Shown one piece after another: positions 57,406 to 64,000 of a stretch of DNA of 64,000 nucleotides. The notes beneath the pieces were generated by a model, which saw only the letters and a list, made by a program, of their open reading frames with translations, was not told the DNA's origin and did not search any database. Origin of the DNA: Aristolochia californica (lineage: Eukaryota > Streptophyta > Magnoliopsida > Piperales > Aristolochiaceae); NCBI GenBank assembly GCA_029961685.1, contig JARWKL010000010.1:5071769-5135768 (forward strand). Reading direction: 5' to 3'. The position numbers and the translations under genes are program-made. The number at the start of each line of letters is the position of its first letter. Within the stretch, counting starts at the first letter, position 1.

Positions 57406-58534
57406 TGGCTTCTACAAGTGGAGAAAATGCTTCAAGAGACAAAGAACAAGTAAGTGACGTTAACTTTCATTTTACAACTCTTGAGCACCGTTGAAAATCT
57501 TTGTACGAACTGGGAGGAGTTCGTTTAAAGGACGATTGAGGATCATTAGCCAACTTCGAATTGGCTAAGAGGATTTGAGGAAGACGTCCATTCTGTCATT
57601 GCCGTTATGAGGGTGGAGATGGAACAATTGGGGAAGGACGTCAAAGACCTCTCTGGGGAGCTGCATGCAAGACTCTCCTTATGCGAACAAGCCTTGGCAA
57701 AAGGAAGGGTTGTTCATGCATAAGCAAAGATCAAGATGGCTGAGCCAAAGTCTTTCACCGGAAAAGAGACACAAAGGTCATAGATAATTTTCTATGGCAA
57801 GTGGAGCAATACTTTCATGCTAGCAAGCTCACCAACAATCAAACGAAGGTTAGTACTGTTGCCATGTTCCTTTCTGATGATGCAATTCTTGGTGGAGGAG
57901 GCGTATGGGAGATGAGCAAGGGGGAGAAGAGCCTGTCCAAACTTGGTACAACTTCAAGAGAGAGTTACAAAGACAGTTCTTTCCAAAGGACATAGAGTAC
58001 CAAGCAAGGAAGGAATTACGAGCACTATCTCAAAAAGGTACCATTCGAGAATATGTGCAGTCTTTTACTTCTCTAATGTTGTACATCTCCAATACGTCGG
58101 ATGAAAACTGACTCTTCTCTTTTTTTGTTGGCCTTCGTCCATGGGCTGAGCAGGAATTGAGAAAGAGAGAGGTGAAAACGCTAACTTTAGCATTGGCTAC
58201 TGCTGAAAAATTAACCGAATATGAAAGGAAGCATGATACAGTTAATAAGAAAAATATTAAGGACAATGGTGTTGTTATGAATAATTTTAAAAAGAAAGAT
58301 AAAGATGAGAAGAAACCTTGGTCAAAAGAGGCCAATGCCAAGTCGGAAGATAAAAAGAAGACGGACAAAGCAAAGAAGAAGGTCCGGTGCTTCATTTGTG
58401 ATGGAGAACACTTCGCAAGGGACTGCCCAAAGAAGCGTCTCCTCAATGCTGCTCAAACCGAACTTGGGGATGGTGGAACCGAGCCTAAAATGGGCTCTAT
58501 AACATTGCTGAATGCTATTTGTTCAAGGGGATAA
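57406..58534 (+). pseudogene. Chromovirus gag remnant
   Basis: A start ATG at 57406 (MASTSGENASRDKEQ) is followed by a capsid-like region in shifting frames, with PKSFTGKE at 57.75 kb and an LSQKGTIREYVQSFTSLM stretch at 58.03 kb, then a lysine-rich linker and a CCHC zinc knuckle at about 58.39 kb (CFICDGEHFARDCPKK). Stops at about 57721, 57781 and 58109 break the frame. Gag would form the virus-like particle. Confidence 0.85.
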
Positions 58535-58990
58535 CGAGACCCACCACTTCCAGTAAGACCTCGTAGAGAACTTCTTTTTATTAGCTTAACACTTGTTGGA
58601 CGCCTAGTGAAGGCAATGGTGGATACTAGCGCCACACACAACTTTCTATCTGAAAAGGAAGCTAGGCGCTTAAGGCTTCGAGGGGAGAAGGATGGTAGCA
58701 AGATGAAAGTTATTAATTCTGCGGCTCATGAGGTCCAAGGAGTTGCCAAGGACGTCCCTGTTGTGATAGGCAAGTAGGTTGGCTCTCAAAACTTCACTAT
58801 TGTCCCCATGGACGATTTTAATGTAATATTGGGCATGAAATTCTTTTCAACTTGTAAGGCTTTTATTATGTCGTATTTGGGTTTGGTGGGGATTATGGAC
58901 GAAAGAGGTCCTTGTAACATTTCTGAAATTGACGTCAAAGATGTAAACAATAAGGACTTAATGATTTCGGCCCTCCAGCTTAAAAAATGA
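58535..58990 (+). pseudogene. Chromovirus aspartic protease remnant
   Basis: An ATHNFLSEKEARRL block at 58.62-58.67 kb, preceded by a Val-Asp-Thr where active family members have Asp-Thr-Gly, marks the gypsy protease active site; ILGMKFF follows at 58.83 kb. The active-site glycine appears replaced (Asp-Thr-Ser). Stops at 58532 and 58775 interrupt. Confidence 0.82.
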
Positions 58991-59049
58991 CTTAAGTAGG
59001 GTCACTCTACTTACATAGCATCTCTTTGTGCTGTTGAACAGGTGGAGTC

Positions 59050-60400
59050 CACGCCCACCCCCAAGGAGATTCAAACAATTTTGCATGAGTTCAAGGACGT
59101 CATGCCGAAACAACTTCCTGCCCGATAGCCACTTAGGAGAGGGGTGGACCATTGCATTGAATTAGAACCAGGAGCAAAGAAGCCAACCTGCGCAAACAAC
59201 TTAGTGAATTGCTGGACGTTGGGTTCATCAAACCAAGTAAGGCATCCTATGGAGCTCATGTTTTGTTTCAAGCAAAGAAGGATGGAAGCATGAGGCTATG
59301 CATCGATTGTAGGGTGCTCAACAAGGTAATTGTTAAAAACAAGTACCCCATTCCACTTATTGCTGACCTATTTGATCAATTAAGGGAGGCAAGAGTCTTC
59401 TCTAAGCTAGACTTGCGTAGCGGATATTATCAAGTCCGAATATCCGAAGGAGATGAGGGGAAGACGACCTATGTGACTAGGTATGGGCCTATGAATTCAT
59501 GGTTATGCCTTTCAACTTGACCAATGCACCTACCACTTTCAACACTCTTATGAACGATGTATTTTTCGAGTACTTGGACTATTTTGTAATTGTATACTTG
59601 GATGATATAGTGGTGTACAACAAAGACTTGGAGGAGCACAAAGAGCACCTTCGTAAGGTGTTTCGTACTTTAAGAAAAAACCAGTTGTATGTAAAGAAAG
59701 AGAAGTGTTCATTTGGGCTGCAAGCAGTGTCCTTCCTTGGACATTGGATAGGGGGAGGACGGATTTGGATAGACAGCAAAAAGGTCGAGGCCATAAGGGA
59801 TTGGCCAACTCCCACTAAGGTGCGTGAACTAAGAAGTTTCCTTGGTCTTGCTAACTATTACAGGAGATTCATCAAGGGTTTTTGAGCACTTGCCGCCCCC
59901 TTGACTGACCTTATCAAGAAGCATTATTCTTGGCATTGGATGGAAAAATGCCAACAGTCCTTTCAGCGACTCAAATACTCCATGATGGCTGAACTGATGC
60001 TGAAACTTGTTGACTTTAGCAAGTCATTTGAGGTACACACGGATGCCTCAAATTTTGCCATTGGAGGAGTGTTGGAGCAAGAAGGACACCCTGTCGCCTA
60101 TGAAAGTAGGAAACTCAATGAAACTAAGCAACGATATACTGTTCAAGAAAGGAAAATGACTGTTGTAGTACATTGTTTATGTACTTGGAGGCACTATCTA
60201 TTAGGCTCCAAGTTTATTGTAAAAACTGATAATGTTACTTCTAACTACTTCTTGACGTAGAAAAAGCTCAGCCCAAAGCAAGCTCGGTGGTAAGACTTCT
60301 TGGCCAAGTTTGACTTTGAGATGATTTACAAGGCGAGGAAAGCCAATGCTGCTACAGATGCTTTAAGCAGAAAGATGGGTTCTGCTATGCCTTTTGATCA
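59050..60400 (+). pseudogene. Chromovirus reverse transcriptase and RNase H remnant
   Basis: The reverse transcriptase palm is well kept: [46 protein letters not shown], and the YLDDI active site at about 59.6 kb, then [15 protein letters not shown] before a stop at 59883. RNase H follows with a HTDASNFAIGGVL catalytic start at about 60.04 kb and ATDALSRK at 60.36 kb. A frame shift near 59.5 kb and stops at 59125, 59883 and 60258 make it non-functional. Confidence 0.9.
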
Positions 60401-60860
60401 AGAGAAGGGAAAAAGGGTATTGACGCACATACAACGCACGACACCAGAAAGCATTGCTGGAACGCGAACAGAAACGGAACGCGAGCACGCAGAAGTGGCA
60501 GGGGCGTATGTGGTGCTATGCAAACAGCATTCGGCAGCCCCAACTTGAGATGCGGCAGGTGGCAAGCCCTTCACGCGCGATGCGGAAGCGGTTACGCGAG
60601 ACAGATACACGCATGGCGCGAGCGCGGGTACAAGTGCGCACGTGGACTCAGGCATGCACAGTGCACAAGAGGCAAGCGTGCACACGAAAAACACTTACGG
60701 TGGGATTTTTGCAACTGAAACATATGCCTTTTTCATTTGCAAGCTCTTTCGGCCATAACTCAGGTCAGAGCCACCATTCTTGATAGAATTTGCACTGGTC
60801 TTCGCTAAGATGCCTAGGCCTATGGCATTGTGCAGGCCGCTGCATTAGGCGAAACAAAAT
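60400..60860 (+). other. GC-rich spacer between RNase H and integrase
   Basis: About 450 bp rich in CGCACG/GCGCGA words separate the RNase H end (LSRK) from the integrase zinc domain, much longer and more GC-rich than usual. Its composition resembles the GC-rich tract inside this element's LTRs, but I could not align them. Confidence 0.55.
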
Positions 60861-60869
60861 GATTTTAGC

Positions 60870-62252
60870 TTGAGGACCAACTGCTCAAGACCAAAGGTAA
60901 CAGACTTTATGTGCCAATGTATGACAACTTACGACGTGACCTCTTGAGGGAATGTCATGATTCTTTGTGGGCAGGACATCCAGGTCAAAGAAGGATGTTG
61001 GCCTTGCTCTCTGACCAGTATTATTGGCCAGACTTAGAGAACGATGTGGAGGAATTTGTGCGCACATATCTTATTTGTGAACGGGATAAGATTGAACAAA
61101 GAAAGCCTAGAGGCTTGTTACAGCCTTTGCCCATTCCAAAACGGCAGTGGGAGTCTATGTCAATGGACTTCATTTCTAGTTTGCGTAAGAAAGATGGGCT
61201 AGGGTTTATCATGGTAGTGGTGGACCGTTTTACGAAGTATCGAACATTCGTAGCAGTGCCAAGTGATTGTACAACGGCAGAGGCTGCTCGAGCATTCATG
61301 GCACAGGTGGTGAAGCATTGGGGTGTACCCACAACGATCATAAGTGATCGTGACCCCAAGCTCACAGGAAAATTCTGGACCGAGTTATTTAAACTATTGG
61401 GAACTACTCTTAATTTTTCCACTAGTTTTCATCCTCAAACTGACGGCCAGACTGAGAGCATAACCGCTTTGTTGGAGCAATATTTGCGCTACTATATTGC
61501 AGCTAATCAAAAGAATTGGCCGAACTTGTTGGACGTGGCCCAGTTCTCATACAAATTGCAGAAATCTAAATCCACAGGGCATAGTCCTTTTGAGTTGGCA
61601 ACATGACAACAACCCTTAGCGCCTATGGGACTCATTCCAAATACCTCACAGAAGAGCCCAGCAACCCATCAACTGGTGAGGAGATGGAAAGACAAAACAG
61701 AATTAGCGCGGGTCTTACTACACAAGGCAGCTAAAAAAATGAAGAAGTATGCTAATTTGAAGAGGAGGGCGTCTTCTTTCAAGGTAGGTGACCAGGTCCT
61801 TCTAAAACTAAGACTTGAACAATTTCGTCACCTAAGAAGCAAAAACAAAGGTTTTTTGAAGAAATATGAAGTCCCCTTTTCTATCATTGAACGTGAGGGC
61901 AACCTAACCTACAAATTGCAGCTTCCGAAATTTTTTAAGTTCCATAATGTTTTTCATGTATTGAACCTTAAACCTTATTTTGAAGACCCGAACCCGGAGA
62001 GAATAGTTGACCCAAGGGCACCAATGGATGTATCAACTACTTTTGCAAACAAAGTAGAGTATATTATTGCAGACCGAGAGGAGCGCCAAAGGGCAAGCCC
62101 TAGAGGATGCAATACTTGGTCAAGTGGTAGGGTCAACCAGAAAGCGAGGCAACATGGCAAGACGCTACCGAGTTGTGGCAGTTCGAGAAGAAGGTGGCCG
62201 ACTATCGCCAAGTGACGCAGACGAGGGCGTCTACCTTATGGCGGTGGGAGTA
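60870..62252 (+). pseudogene. Chromovirus integrase and chromodomain remnant
   Basis: The zinc-binding domain is at 60.95-61.09 kb: CHDSLWAGHPGQRRML, then TYLICERDK, where the first Cys of the usual C-x2-C pair has become Tyr. The catalytic core follows with SMDFISSL, IISDRDPKLTGKFW and HPQTDGQTES, giving the Asp-Asp-Glu set. After a stop at 61604 come the KVGDQVLLKL and FHNVFHVLNLKPY blocks. A frameshift at about 62.09 kb leads into a chromodomain-like MQYLVKW stop GQPESEATW, which marks the element as a chromovirus; such domains guide insertion to particular chromatin. Confidence 0.9.
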
Positions 62253-63275
62253 TGAGATGGAGGATGAAGCCAAGGTGTGGGCAGACACCAAGGACGAAGA
62301 TTGTGCAAGTACAATGCACAATAACAACGACGACGACCAAGGCCAAGTGCAATGGCACGACTTAGAGGGGTGTAGGAATATGGCCAGCCCGGCATTAGCT
62401 GCAGAGGAAAAAGACATACTTGAGCTTGCCAAATGGATGGCCAAGCAACAAGACGCAACGACCCCTGCAGCCGACAGAGACAGAAATCGTAACCACAACA
62501 GATGTGCATGCAACGTACAGCAAGCAGAACGAGCACGCGCATACAGCCCGGGCAGAGGGAGCATTGGCGAAAGGGGTTGCATGCGGGGCACGGAAGCTAT
62601 GTGCGTGCAAGCGCATGAACCAACAGTGCGAGCACCCGGCGCAGTTGGGGTTGCCATGCTAGTTCTGCAACGAGCACGTGCGTGCACAATCAAAGTGGCA
62701 AAATCTGGGAGCTTGCCATTTCAGGGGAAATTCTTCTTTAGCCACTCCCAGACGTCCCCTATGCCAACTAGGACTCATTTTAAGTGTGAATTGAGTGTTG
62801 ATTGGGTGGGCACACGAATGGAGACACCTAGGACGTCCACATACAAGATTGAGTCCAAGAGGAGCAAATCAAGGGATTTGGATAGGGAGCAAATCAAGGG
62901 ATTTGAATGGGGAGAGGATCAAGGGATTTGAATGGGGAGAGGCTCTCTTCTCATTGGATGGAAGAGAGGGATCCAGGGGGGGTAGAGAAAGCTTATATAG
63001 CACGTGAGGGAGAGAATTGTAGAGAGACTCTGGTCCTCCACCTTGGACGACCAGCATTGTGGTTTCGGTCATCAATACAAGGTATTCTCCCCCTCTAATC
63101 CTCTTAGTTTCCTTTGTTTTTATACTACTGTTCGACTTGGGAGGGAAGGAGCATTGTGACGATGATTTAGGGAAGGAGGTTGTATTGTTTTTTAAGGACT
63201 GAAAGCAGGTCACACGAGACTTAAAGTTTCCGCCAGCCTAAAGGAGTTTAGGCTCGTCTAAGCCTTGGTGTGGAC
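62253..63275 (+). repeat. 3' LTR of the chromovirus
   Basis: It starts TGAGATGGAGGATGAAGCC after the polypurine tract and follows the 5' LTR to AGGAGTTTAGGCTCGTCTAAGCC near 63.26 kb. A 24-bp unit around GATTTGAATGGGGAG is reiterated near 62.87-62.94 kb, and ~70 bp corresponding to the 5' LTR's 57.05-57.09 kb is missing. Right boundary is approximate. Confidence 0.85.
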
Positions 63276-64000
63276 TATATATAACTTTCCTGCCAAACTA
63301 GCCTTTTTTACCCGTTTTCAAAAAGCTACAAAAAGTGTTGATGATCAATGAAAGGTATGATCGATCATCGATGTATAACGGCTATATTTTATAAGTTCTC
63401 CAAACTTGTTGATCGATCCGAGCATCAAACAATTAGTTTTTAACCTTTTAGAGAGCTCATAGATCGATCAACCTATTTTGACTGATCAATTATGCTTTAT
63501 AAAAGTAGTTGTGCAATGTCAATGTTCGGGTAATTGATCATGCAATAGAGTATGATGAATCAGGCTTTATAACCTTAGTTGACAGCATATAGGATGATCG
63601 AGCATGCCAGATTGGATGATTGATCATACTTTATAACCTTATCTGGTAGCATTCGGGATGATCAATCATGCTAGACCGGATGATTGATCATGTTTTATAG
63701 CCCATGTTGGTTGATCAATCATGATTATACCAGAGTATAATTTGAGTTTTAAGCATGATGAAAACAAGACTAAGGGTTTTAGCAAGGTAAATAAGTTTTA
63801 TGCATCATTCAAACATGGCTTTGAAAAACTTCATGCCCTAAAGCTCCTAAGTTCTTGTGTACCTTAGAATTGAAATTTGGTGATTGTTCTCATCTATGGC
63901 TAGAGTTCTTAAGATATTTAGAAAAGACTTTGACTTCAATCTTCAAGTATTTAAGCTTAACATGTAGGCACTTCTTGAAGACGACTTGACAGGTCATATA
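63276..64000. repeat. Repeat rich in TGATCGATCA/TGATCAATCATG words, runs off the right edge
   Basis: Between 63.34 and 63.73 kb the words GATCGATCA, GATGATTGATCAT and GATGATCAATCATGC recur about every 30-70 bp, each near TTTATAACC or TTTATAAAA. The part after 63.75 kb shares words and order with 13.25-13.48 kb. No open reading frame. Confidence 0.7.

Larger units (their letters stand above)
56362..63275 (+). mobile_element. Ty3/gypsy chromovirus retrotransposon, near full length but mutated
   Basis: Two ~1-kb LTRs flank gag, protease, reverse transcriptase, RNase H, integrase and a chromodomain remnant in gypsy order (integrase last). The primer site follows the 5' LTR and a GGCGGTGGGAGTA polypurine tract precedes the 3' LTR. 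About 6.9 kb in total. Scattered single stops and shifts in every domain show it is inactive, but less decayed than the copia elements. The right end has drifted, and no 5-bp target duplication can be matched to AGTAG on the left. Confidence 0.92.

Noticed and set aside
1..64000. Novel multi-gene system or gene cluster
   Set aside because: The four intact genes belong to unrelated well-known families and lie kilobases apart; no shared pathway or coordinated layout is visible.

Overview
This window is nuclear DNA from a flowering plant. Evidence: split genes with GT-AG introns, plant-type gene families (an ADF with an ATG-only first exon, a plant UNC93-like transporter, a TIC32-type dehydrogenase), and long AT-rich intergenic tracts packed with plant LTR retrotransposons (Ty1/copia, Ty3/gypsy chromovirus, TRIM), hAT and Mutator-like DNA transposons. 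Most plant elements here use the initiator-Met tRNA primer site TGGTATCAGAGC or a near variant. I cannot name the species from sequence alone; gene structure suits a eudicot or magnoliid.

Layout. 1-2.1 kb: minus-strand non-coding copia-like LTR element running off the left edge, with a 173-bp tandem duplication of its LTR/primer-site junction. 2.38-2.6 kb: a miniature LTR element (TRIM). 2.6-3.3 kb: GTGAAAGTGA-rich repeats. 5.57-6.98 kb (+): intact actin-depolymerizing factor, 139 aa. 7-11.5 kb: no recognised gene. 11.5-13.6 kb: dispersed repeat holding a 1.1-kb non-autonomous hAT. 13.6-14.1 kb: minus-strand copia debris.

14.97-29.41 kb is one multi-layer insertion nest. A histone H2B pseudogene is cut in two by a 14-kb block bounded by the 5-bp duplication ATGAT. 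The block is a decayed Ty1/copia element. Its 5' LTR holds a 1.2-kb inverted-repeat element; its leader holds a 6.3-kb Mutator-like element with ~240-bp inverted repeats, which itself contains a 3'-truncated hAT transposon with a dead transposase; its integrase region holds a deletion derivative of the same hAT family in the opposite orientation.

30.24-40.31 kb (+): apparently intact 10-exon UNC93-like membrane transporter gene, 431 aa, whose second intron (7.6 kb) is full of gypsy, copia and TRIM pieces. 40.77-41.13 kb (+): single-exon small two-helix membrane protein, 122 aa. 41.5-45.8 kb (-): decayed copia element. 45.79 kb: one hAT end. 47.7-48.1 kb: nested short duplications. 48.93-52.27 kb (-): 8-exon TIC32-like short-chain dehydrogenase, 322 aa, with complete catalytic residues. 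52.3-56.3 kb: mostly AT-rich, no recognised gene. 56.36-63.3 kb (+): a near full-length but mutated Ty3/gypsy chromovirus with ~1-kb LTRs. 63.3-64 kb: repeat rich in TGATCGATCA-like words, related to the one at 13.1 kb.

The four intact genes are ordinary housekeeping genes with no visible shared pathway. I see no novel operon-like system or defence system; the unusual content is the layered transposon archaeology, especially the H2B/copia/MULE/hAT nest and the two TRIM copies.
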